Positions 54,429-64,000 of a stretch of 64,000 nt of DNA are shown here, piece by piece. The position numbers and the translations under genes were made by a program. Origin of the DNA: Dipteris shenzhenensis (Eukaryota > Polypodiophyta > Polypodiopsida > Gleicheniales); assembly GCA_047967505.1 (NCBI GenBank), contig CM106539.1, one strand, 5' to 3'. The first letter of the stretch is position 1; each line of letters starts with the position of its first letter. The notes under the pieces were generated by a model. That model was given only the letters and a program-made list of their open reading frames with translations, was not told the DNA's origin and did not search any database.

Positions 54429-55479
54429 CTAGTCCATTTGCTCAATCTCATAGATAAATCATGCATCTATGAGTTCCTAGATTTCTTCCCTCACTATAAG
54501 TGCATATTTAGGATTCATAGGGTAGGGGCGTTGACGTACCGACCTGGCATCATCTAGCATGGGGATTGTGTGCTACACTACTACGACAGGCACCCCTTTC
54601 ATGTCGGTGTACTTCCAGGCCATGTAGTCCTTGTACTCTTGTAGGAGTATTAAGGCATTCTCCTCATTGGGGGTGAGATCATCGGCAATGAATATGGGTT
54701 GGGAGTTCTATCCTTCCGGGGCTAGGTTTACCTCCTTGGCCGGGGCTGGCCTGTCATACCCTTGAGAACATGTGTCTTCCCGAGACCTTTTGGTCTATTG
54801 GTATAAGATCGTATGATCCTGAATCATGTAGGCCTTGTAATGGGCTGGTACCTACCATAGGTCCTCTTTATCTTCAGTTTCCTCCTCTATTTCTGCCATA
54901 GCAATGGTCCTTTTGGCCTTAGCCTATGGCTTGCCTTAGCCGTGCCTTTGGGTACAGGGGTTTGGGACCTGAAGGGGGCTCTTCCATTGCGCTTATATAG
55001 TCGACAGGGGAGGTTACCTTACTCGCCCTATTTCCTAGTTGGAGGAGAACTCGTGGTGAGCAGTTGCGGCACCTACGTAGGACAGCTAGTGAAGATCTAA
55101 TTTTACCCTCACGGTTCCCTTGCTTACCTCTCGGGGTTTGACATTCTTAGGGGAACCACTGAGGTCTAGACCCTGTAAATCTGGAGTGGTTATTTGAAAC
55201 CCTACTCTTTCTAGAACATCTATATTGGCTAAGATGTGCATCCAGTTCTGCGAGAATTCTGGCTCGAGGAGAGGTGCATACCAAAAGTTGTCATACTCCT
55301 TCTCATCCTCTTCCTTGTCACAAGATTGGAATAGCTTTACGGAGGTGGTTCAGGAGGTGGTGTCATATTATGTGGCAAAGAGGTGTCCTGACAATGGATG
55401 GGCCTTGTAGGTGTGCAAGTCCACTCTCATGGTTTGCTCCTCGTGCCGCAAGTAGATGTTATCATCATGCCATTCATGT
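54429..55479 (-). other. Protease-RT linker of B
   Basis: Degenerate coding sequence between protease and RT, about 350 codons in several frames with acidic and Pro-rich composition. It includes the region before RT fingers. No separate gene. Confidence 0.6.
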
Positions 55480-55800
55480 ACGAGTCCAGACATCACAAGA
55501 AGGGAGGGCGGCCTAGGATAGCTTCATATCCCGACTGTTGAGTGAAGTCCATGACCACAAACCTAATAGGGTATGTGAATCCAAATACCTTAATGTTTAT
55601 CCCAGTCCGCACTCCCAGGGGTTCGGCAGTTCCCCCATTGGCTAGCTTTACTACCAGATGGGTCTACTCGAGTGCGGGCTCTCCCCATTTCACCCATCAT
55701 TCCTTGGTGCAGACACTCACTCCTACTCCCCCATCCAAGATGGCTTCAACCTTCTAGTTTTGATAGACTATGGGGATAGCCGCATTCATGTCATCACCCT
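55480..55800 (-). pseudogene. Retropepsin of B (normal position)
   Basis: Minus-strand frame with EAILDGGVGVSVCTKE (about 55,756-55,706), then VFGFTYPIRFVVMDF and YEAILGRPSLL (about 55,500). Asp-Gly-Gly matches family A. Interrupted by stops. It lies between gag and RT as usual for Ty3/gypsy. Confidence 0.8.
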
Positions 55801-58800
55801 CGAAGTACATGCCTAGCTTGTTGATGGGAACCTTAGGTAGGTTCCACCCCTTTTCTGGCATCGATTGGTTGGGATTAGGGCTGGTAGGGACTGGAGGTAA
55901 GAACGGTATGTTCATCCAATTGGATAGATTGCACCATAGGATGGGATTTCCTCTTAACAGGGAAGCGATAGGCATTTTCACCTCTATCGATAGGAAGGCA
56001 GCCAACCCGGCACTGTCGCAAGGCTCTTGCGAAGCTTCTTCTTCCATGGACAACTTGTCTTGAAAACCGCACAAGTCTCCTTCCTCCTGGAGGTTCTGCA
56101 ACATTGGGTCTTCTTGGAACATCTTCTACATCAGATCTGGAGCTTCTGACTACACAAAGCTGAGGTGTTCCTCTTCCTCCACCCTTTCCGGCACCTTGAG
56201 TGATTTTGCCCCTCGATGGCCCATCAGGTTGGTTGGATGAATAGTATCTGACCCTCTACTGGCCTTTAGTCAATGCTCGAACTTCTCTTGGAAGTCCTGT
56301 ACCAAGTTCTTGGCATCTTTTATGTATTGCTTTTCTAGGATCGGGTCGGGATAGGTCTCCTTATAGGAGGACGAGGGTGCTAGGCCTTGCGCCCACACTG
56401 GATTGTTTACCTCTGGGATCGGGGGCACTTCAGAGTCAACCTGGGTAGAAGATTGTTCGAAAGCAAAGGAGGTGGCAAGAGTAGCTGTCTCCTCATCAGA
56501 ACCGTTTTGGATGAGCACTTGGTCAGAGCCATCACCTACTCAAATGGCCTTCTTAGATGGGTTAGGGGATGTGGGGGAATCTCATGGCCGGCCAACGGGA
56601 ATCCCTTACCCTTCCTTGTGAGCTTCCTAATTGCTTTGACTAATGTCTTGGCTTGCATCCTCATGATGACTTGTTGGCGCACTGCAGCCACATGACCCTG
56701 CTCGATGCTAAGTAGATTAAGGCTGGTACTCTTTGGCGGGATGATTGGGGTGGTCAATCTCCTCGTGGGACAGTCCTAAAATAGATGCTCTGTTCCACAA
56801 TCCGCACACAAGGGTGTGGGGTTGGACATGGTTAGAGTGGGGGTACGATGCCTGTATGGACAACCCTTCAAGAAGTGTGGGCCCTGGCATTTGAAATAGA
56901 CACTGGAGGGTTGAAGTACCGATAGCGGCATTCACTTGCTCTATGGGGACCCTGGAAGGTGTAACATTGGAGTGGGGGTCTCCAAGCAATTGAGTTTAGG
57001 TCTCTCGCCCGTGTTCACGGGGGTGGTCTAGAATATGGAATCATGTTGATCCTCTGGCGGGAGGTAGTGGATCAGGGTGCCACTTCCCTCCTCGTAGGAG
57101 TAGTAATCATGAGGTCCATGATCAGGATCCGTCTCCTCCCAGTCGTTGGGCACTTCTTCTACCAACACTTGATTGATTGCGGTTATATGAGGTAGCGGGG
57201 GCTACGAACCCAATATGGGTGGTGGTAACAGAGCTGGTTGATTTTTGTACTAGCTAGAACTAGCAATGGGACCACCTTGAGTGATCAGAGGGTTAGGCCA
57301 TGCCGTTAGGGCTAATGGGGGTCTCATTTGATAAATGGGTTGGGGAAGGGACCTTGGAAATTGACATTGGGAGGTATCATGGTTTCCCCACCTTGCAGTG
57401 TGCGCAGTAGAGTGCCGGCCTTGCCCTTAGGCACGGACACTCATTGGAGGAGTGGTTGCCATTGCATAGGGTTGCTCGATGCCTCCTTGGAGGGTCCTGT
57501 CCTCCACTACTGGCCTACTTTATCTAATAGAGCTCACTCATGTCCAAGCCCTTGAGCTCCCTAGTCTCCTTCTTGATCGATTCTACACTCGAAGACCTAA
57601 CTGATGGAGCTATTTCTGAGGGGTCCAAGGCTTTATTCGGATTCGCCTTATCCATCATGTTGTCACATATGCGGAGGCCACCTTGCTGCATAAATCAAAG
57701 GAGGTATGATTCATCACCATGAGGTGGTATGATTAATCACCATGAGGTGGTATGATTCATCACCATGAGGTGGTCGTGGAGTTTCGGGTCTGTCAATCTG
57801 ATAAGAAAGAGGGGCAACAGTTGCTCATCGCTCATCCACTTGTACGGTTCACAATGGGCATTGAGGTGCTTGATCTTGGCAATGTAATCCCTTAATGATT
57901 CCTTATTATTGTGCTTTACACCATACAATTGGTTGATCGGGCTCCATTTATGGCCACTAGGGGTGAACCCCACAATAAAGGCCTTTCTCAATGTCTCCTA
58001 GTTGATCTTTTCTTTTGGGGTGAGAGCCCTATACCATTGGCCTGCTTTGCCATCCAAGCTAAGACCAAACGCATTGGCCATCTCTAGGTCTCCGAGAACA
58101 CCAAAAGCTTGGAAAATTTGTTCAAATCACTCCATGTGGGAGACCGGGTCTCCTTCTCCAAGGAACTTATTCATTAGCTTGGAGATTGCTTGGATTCGCA
58201 ATGCCTGCAGGAAACACTGGGTCGGGTGGAAGTGGTGTGGTCCCCCTTCCTAGGGCATTCACCAAAATGCACATTGCCTCATCAGTTAACACTGTTTAGG
58301 CTGCTAGCAGATGCGGCGTTGCTGTGGGCCTAACGGGGTGCAGAGTTGGCCTTAAGCCTGGCCCGGGCGATGGTATCCACGTAGTTGCTAGTACCAGCAT
58401 TAAAACGGATGTGCCAAGGCCTGCATTCATTGGTGCAACCGGTATGGATGAGAAGGGATGTACTCCCAAAGGAGGTGGGTCCTGGGGCATGGGAATGTTA
58501 GCTCCATGCAAGGGGCGGTAGGGTGGAAATTGTGGCGCCCCATAGTTGACGAAGGTTGGTGGCACTGGGACTGTTGGGGGTTCATAAGGCACTCTACCTT
58601 GGAAGTTCCTAGTATCCCGTTCGCTGGGGTCGTGCCTTCGGACTTCCCTCATCCATGGATCTTTATCATCCATGTGCTCCCATTGGGAAGGTCTTGCATA
58701 GGTGGAGGGTCATGGATCTGCGAAGGTGGTTTCCATCCCAATGTGTAGTTTGGGAGCTGGATGTTGCTGACCTTCCTTCCCTGCAGACATGCCGGTGAAC

Positions 58801-58961
58801 GGGTTCTCCATGTCTGCTGACTCTGTTCGGCCTAAGTGTCTAAACATGTTGGAGAATGTACCCCTAATCCTGGATACAACTGAAGGTGCAGGTGAGTTAG
58901 GAGAGGCTACACTTGCTTCAGAAGCCCTTGGACTCGAGGGGACTTGCATTACTTCATCCAA
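55801..58961 (-). pseudogene. Gag of element B
   Basis: N-terminal segment 58,961-58,710, then a Pro/Met-rich region (58,673-58,296). The core (about 58,230-57,740) reads as the plant retrotransposon gag domain: FLGEGDPVSHME, then AGQWYRALTPKEKIN, LRKAFIVGF and YGVKHNNKESLRDYIAKIK. It is broken by two TAG/TGA codons at Trp positions. Two zinc knuckles near 56,895-56,765 have CX2CX3HX4C spacing (one lacks its first Cys; the second is CADCGTEHLF-DC). A Ser/Pro-rich tail links to protease. It would form the particle. Confidence 0.85.
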
Positions 58962-60471
58962 GCTCTATGTTTCGTCGGAGCTAGATAGAGTTTTTGGTCG
59001 GGGGCCTACTAACAAGTGGAGGCTAGGGATCGATCTTCCACATCCCCAGCTAGGGCGAAGGGTGGATTGAGTGTAGCTCAAAGCACTCTCTTCCAGCACG
59101 AGATCCTTTAGCAAAATTCTTTCGGACCTCAAGTGCATGTGGGAGGCCTCTAGTTGAGCACACTCAGGTTGAACTAAGGTTTTGAAAATTTTTAATTCTT
59201 TCGATACCCCAAAGGTATCGCGACGATCGGTGGGATAGCTCTATAGCAACTATCCGAGGGATAGGGTATCACATCAAGTGGCGGGATATTGGTATAGCTG
59301 TGGGCGGTGGCATAAGCATATCACGATGATTGGCGGGATAGATCTTGTCACATGTTTGGCGGGATCAGATGTAAGTGGTATCCCTACGGGCGTAGGGATA
59401 AGGTTAAGACAATAGGCGACGGGATAGGGAATCGGCAAAATACATACCAACGCATCGGTCGATGGTATAGTTATCGCGATAGGCATGGGGATCGAAACGG
59501 CGATGGGCAGCATGATAGGCATAATGTGACGACTGGCAAAGTAAGCGTATCGCGACGGGCGGCAGAATAGAAACAACGACAGGTGGCGTGACAGACGTAA
59601 CGCGACAAGCGACAGAATGAAAATAGCGCGACGGGCGACAGAATAAAATAGCGATGATTGGAGGGATACGAATATGACCACACGCATGGGGGTGGGTTCA
59701 TCGTGCCGGTCGCAGAGTAGCAGGATGGCAATGGTTGGTGGGAAAGCTCTAAAGCCATGGGTCAACGGTTGTCAGGTCGATGGGATAGTAACTCTAACAT
59801 GCATTTAATCAGGGTGACAGGTTAGGCTGTGGTCAGAAGTTAAGTCGATGGGATAGCTATATGGCACTGGGTCAATGTTGTTTGACTAGCAAAATACGGA
59901 TAACGCACCGATCGACGAGATATTTGGTCGGCGGGATAGCTCTATGGCATCGACTCGACGGGATAGGAAAACACAGTGTCATCGATTGATTTTTGTGGAT
60001 TTTTTGAAGATTTTGAGTTTCCATTCTGGATTTGTTATGCTAGGGGGGTGCTACACTACCGAGTTCACCTACTCAATGAAAAAAACTTGAAGAAAAAACA
60101 CTTTTTGAAAGCAAAAATGTAAAATTTCATAAAGGGTGAGTTCTAGAACACAAAACAACTTCAAAATTTGGCAAGAATCATCTTTTTTGTTGATTTTTGA
60201 TGTGTTTGGACCTCACACACTTCTTATCAATCACACACACTAAGTTCCTATCAACTTAAAACACTAAAAAGCATCAAAGACAAGCTTCAAATGCTCCCAA
60301 ATGACTTTCCAACAAGAAAAAATAGTTTTCCTACTTTTTTGTCCACACTCTCTCTTCCTCCGTCTCTCTTCTCCTACAACTCCACTAACAAGCTCCAAGT
60401 TAGGCTTGAAGACTTGTACAATGGGTAGATATCGAAGGGAAACAAGTGCAAATGCAAAAGCATACCTTTTT
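58962..60471 (-). other. Leader of element B
   Basis: About 1.5 kb between primer site and gag. 59,190-59,990 holds degenerate repeats with GGCGGGATAG/GACGGGATAG cores. 60,000-60,470 is AT-rich. Open frames here are repeat products. Confidence 0.7.
59190..59990 (-). repeat. GGCGGGATAG-type leader repeats of B
   Basis: At least nine cores (for example near 59,229, 59,283, 59,330, 59,359, 59,420, 59,786, 59,849, 59,936 and 59,957) separated by 15-60 bases. They are related to those at 49,790-50,210. Confidence 0.8.
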
Positions 60472-60489
60472 TCCACAGTAGCGGTGCCA
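60472..60489 (-). other. Primer binding site of B, tRNA-Asp-like
   Basis: Minus strand TGGCACCGCTACTGTGGA, four bases inside the LTR. It matches 13 of 18 positions of the complement of the plant tRNA-Asp 3' end. Confidence 0.7.
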
Positions 60490-60493
60490 AAAA

Positions 60494-61644
60494 TGTTGTG
60501 GCTCTTGGTGATGACTCTCGTGTTATGGGGATGTTGAAGATATGCCGATGGAGCCTCCACTTCGTGCTACTCATTGTGGGAGCAATGCAAGGCACAAGTC
60601 ATCTGCAAGTGTCACTCAAGCGGCCTCCGGATTGTCACGATGTGGTTTCACACGAGAAAGAGGGAAGGGGAAGAGGGGAGGAGCGATGGGAGAAGGGAGG
60701 GGAGAAGGATAAGGAGAATGGAAGAGGGGAGTGAAGGGGGATGGAGTGGCAACCACAAGGGCACTACGATGGAAACAAGAGAACACCCAAAACACTCTCT
60801 TGGAAGAGAAGAGGGAGCTTGTATTCAAACTTGTGCAAACAACAATGAAGACCAAAGTCAATACTTTGGCATTTTATACAAGTCACATTTTGAAGGGAGG
60901 GCCAACCCTTTTCCTTTTTAGTGCTCTCCTTCTCTTTACAACCAAAGGCTCTTAGGCCCGTATGGTGCCAAGGCATATTGCTATTCTTTCCATCTCTCCC
61001 AACTGGCAGAAATAGCACTTGTGTTAACCATATTAAAGCGCTTGGGAGAAACCTGATATTAGAAGGTGGTCCTAATCAGTTCCCAAATAGCACTTGTGTT
61101 AGCCTCACACCTCCTAGGCTTAGGTGATTTGGGGCTCAAACTCAGTGAGTGCCCTCATGCCTTAAGCCATTTGTGGTTCAAATCCCACGCATGTGGCTCA
61201 AAACCTGGAGTGGCAAGGCTTAACTCCCGCGAGACACTCCACGGCAACCTTGCACGTTGCCTGCAATCTTTTTCCTCAGAATATTTGGGGATTAAACTCC
61301 TTGAGTTTGAGCTGTATTCCTTTCATGGCTATTTTTGTTGGTGTAGCTATTTTCATGGATGTAGTCCTGAAATGTTCATGTTACCTGCAATCTTTGGTCT
61401 TGGGTGTTGGCTGGAACATAACCTATTCCTAGAATCCTTGGACTTTGGGTATTTGGGGATCAAACTCCCTGAGTTTGAGCTATACTCCTTCCATGTGCAC
61501 ATTGCTTGCAATACTGGCCTTGGGGTATTTGGGGGTCAAACTCCTTGAGCTTGTCCGCTGAAGACTGAAGTAGATCATGCAACCTAATCACGTCTAATCA
61601 CTGATTACCTTGCATTCAGCGACTGTAATCTGTGGATGTTAACA
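60494..61644 (-). mobile_element. 5' LTR of gypsy element B
   Basis: 1,151 bp, plus-strand ends TGTTGTGG and TGTTAACA, matching 44,682-45,828. The minus-strand TATA box GTATAAAA is at about 60,871-60,880. Transcription would run leftward through the element. Confidence 0.92.
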
Positions 61645-64000
61645 TCTATCTTTCCATTGGCTCTTTGGACAAATGTGAATAAAGTTTCTCATGATGTAGA
61701 GTGGGCTTCTCCATGCAAGAAATCAATGTCTCCCAATATTGAATGACAGGTGCTATCCACTTTGAGTATGAATCCTCACCTATGTTGTTACCAAGATGAG
61801 ATCTCCAATATTCTACATGTTCTTGATTCCCAAAATTATGACATCTTTATCATTCAATATGTGCTTATAGAAATAACATTGGGAATTCTTGATGGCAGCA
61901 TCTGCATCATGTTTCCATAATTGAATTCCTTCTAGTTGCTTCCATTGACCTGATTTTAGATGCATCATATATTGGAACACTGATCACCATCACACATGTG
62001 AAAAAATGAAAGTGCAATGGTATTAAATGACCCATTAATGCTTGTTTTCCATCGCACACCATGTAAATGGGCCAAGATCTAATAAATGAAGCAAAGCAAC
62101 CTTCGACCTCCCAGCACTCTCTAGATCGGAGTATTTGCTGTAGATAATCTTTCACAGCTTACGAGAGATTAGGTGCAATGGAAGACAACGTTGGAGTGGG
62201 GAAATGTCGTATCAAGTGAAGATCAACGACTCTTCTCACCATCGGAACTCCACAACTACATCTTCCCATGTGAGCTCTGCATCTCAGCATTATGCAAGGC
62301 CTCGAATGTTTCCAGCACATGCAGTATGGAGCTCTGGCAGGAGCATCGAGTCACATCCCATAGTGGCTAGACCCTTCCATGAAGGCTTCTTCTAAGTGAT
62401 TGCCAAGTAGCTCTATGCCATGGAACAACTATGGGGAGCTTGGCTACTGGAAGTCTCCTAAGAGTTCCAACAACAACAATGCAAAGCTATACACCCTCAG
62501 CATAGCCCAGTTTGTTGTCTTTTTTCCATTTTTCTTTGGCAACCATGTCACGCGTGTGTTGGAGGATCAACAATCAAAAGAATGTCTATTTTGTTCATTT
62601 TACGAGCAATACGAACATGACAAAAAGCATTGTCCAATCACCCTTGCACATTTTTCCACCTACTTGGCCAACTGACCCAAACACTGCCCAACCAACTTTG
62701 AGTAGCATTTTTGTAATTTCATAACGTAAATTTACTACATACTTGGGAGGAATTTCAAGGTGAAGCCGCAGATGTAGTTGAGTGACCTATGCATGTACTA
62801 AGGATGAGATGTATCTTTTTGTAGTTCAGAGACTCTTTATTGAGTGCCTCTACTTGTTAGATTCCCCATTGTACACATTCCGAATCCCTGCGCAAACTAG
62901 AAACAATCAAGAAAGAGGAGTTGTAGCCCAAGTTTGGAGATGGCGATGTATACCCAGAGATATGTGAGCATTTCCATGATGATGGGTCTGACATGGTCAA
63001 TGTTGATGGCACATGGGAGGAGCATATTGGCTAGCAGAGACAAGATGTCATCGGGTGTGTCTAGCCTTGCTCCCGAGGACATCTCTACTATGATTGGGAG
63101 GATGAGTATCTTGCCATGGTTGACCTTCTACATGCTGTGGATTAAGAGATCCCAAAAGCCCCTAGCCTCACATCAGATTTACCCCTCCTTTGGGTGGATG
63201 CCCCTTGTATTCCTAATGATTTAGATGACCATATCTTGCCTCTCTCCTCCCATGGTGCCCCCTTTCTCCCACCCTACCCGTCTGTTTGTCATGTGCATTC
63301 TCAAATTTCTCTATTGCTAGCTGATCCCCTAGTATAGGTGTGGTGATTATCCTTTATCGGAGATCTTTGTGTGCTATTGGGTTTCCAAACCATCTCCATT
63401 GATGACTCTATGCCACAAGGAGGAATATTTTAAAAACCACCCACACTTTTAAAAAAGCCGTTGCTTATGGTGATTTTTTGGGATTCAATAAAATAAAACC
63501 ACCTTAAGTAGAGGGTTTTCACAATATACTACCCACAAAAAACTTCAAACATAAAACACCCCAACCTTCCTAGATGGTCATTTTTTAGTCATTTTCATAG
63601 TGATTTTTGAGCACCCAAATTTGAAAATGAAAAAACCACTAGTAAGAAACCACCTTGCAATGAGGTTTTTCACTCTATTGAAAAACTACCCAAACTTATC
63701 TACCCATACTTTTAATAAAACCACTACTCATAGTAAGTTTTGACATTGAAATAAAATAAGACCACCTCACATGAAAGATTTTAACTTTAAGGACCCAAAA
63801 AAAATTTCAAAGATAAAATACCCTTACAAACAATCTACATAGGTACTCATTTTCATAGTGATTTTAGCAGGGATGTTTTTATCGAAGCTCTGCTAATGTG
63901 TTAATATAAAATCTTGGTGAAAGTTTTCAAGCTCATTTTTTAAGTTTCACAATATTGGTAGAATGTAGTATTTTTTTATATATTTTCTTTTGAATTTTGA
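61645..64000. other. AT-rich DNA with possible gag-like scraps
   Basis: No supported gene. 62,170-62,690 has short plus-strand frames with Ser/His-rich sequence and a Cys/His cluster (CLFCSFYEQYEHDKKHC at about 62,583-62,633) that may be old transposon coding sequence. 63,460-63,610 and 63,700-63,870 are diverged copies of a segment with AAATAAAACCACCT. Confidence 0.5.

Larger units (their letters stand above)
44682..61644 (-). mobile_element. Giant Ty3/gypsy element B, 16,963 bp
   Basis: Complete in outline: 5' LTR, Asp-type primer site, repeat leader, gag, protease, RT, RNase H, integrase, second protease-like domain, second repeat leader, extra ORF region, polypurine tract, 3' LTR. Flanking 5-mers (GCTGT left, TCTAT right) do not form a clear target duplication. 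LTR divergence of roughly 10% and many stops indicate an old, dead copy. Confidence 0.9.

Noticed and set aside
44677-61649. Target-site duplication for element B
   Set aside because: Left flank GCTGT and right flank TCTAT agree at only three of five bases, so it is not claimed.

Overview
The window is nuclear DNA from a land plant with a large, retrotransposon-filled genome. The evidence is a complete BURP-domain gene (a land-plant family), plant-type Ty3/gypsy elements with tRNA-Asp-like primer binding sites, copia-type short-LTR elements primed by initiator tRNA-Met, plant-type LINEs, GT-AG intron signals and long GT, GA/CT microsatellites. A fern, lycophyte or gymnosperm is possible, but the sequence alone does not settle it. 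Only one gene looks intact. Almost everything else is transposon-derived and broken by stops and frameshifts.

Layout. 1-1.9 kb: AT-rich DNA with microsatellites. 1.9-10.3 kb, plus strand: two partial copies (A1, A2) of gypsy family A sharing one LTR. A1 has lost reverse transcriptase, RNase H and most of integrase; A2 has LTR, primer site, leader, gag and protease, then is cut off. 10.5-12.1 kb, minus: a frameshifted protein-kinase gene, followed by a 91/127-bp higher-order tandem repeat (12.2-13.1 kb). 14.0-27.2 kb, minus: a long family A element (A3) with LTR, primer site, C-rich leader, partial gag, protease, RT, RNase H, integrase, an extra 3' ORF of about 1,200 codons, and LTR. Its leader holds a solo copia-like LTR with perfect 5-bp target duplications. 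27.7-29.6 kb: LINE remnant. 29.6-35.7 kb: microsatellite-rich DNA with several tandem duplications. 35.7-37.5 kb: the BURP gene, preceded by eight 64-67-bp repeats, each carrying a possible splice acceptor and a start codon. 37.5-39.7 kb: a short-LTR, non-autonomous copia-like element (C). 39.7-41.5 kb: a deleted LINE. 42.0-44.4 kb: a second short-LTR copia-like derivative (D). 44.7-61.6 kb, minus: a 17-kb gypsy element (B) with both LTRs, gag, protease, RT, RNase H, integrase, a second protease-like domain after integrase, and an extra 3' ORF region. 61.6-64 kb: AT-rich DNA with no recognisable gene.

Families A and B are related. They share two-knuckle gag segments with CX2CX3HX4C spacing, an Asp-Gly-Gly protease motif, matching RNase H-integrase linkers, Asp-type primer sites, LTRs over 1 kb, and a long sense-strand ORF between integrase and the 3' LTR. 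That ORF sits where Athila-type elements carry their env-like ORF, but no enveloped-virus protein is recognisable in it. The extra ORFs, the second protease-like domain of B and the repeated splice-site/start-codon array before the BURP gene are the least ordinary features here.
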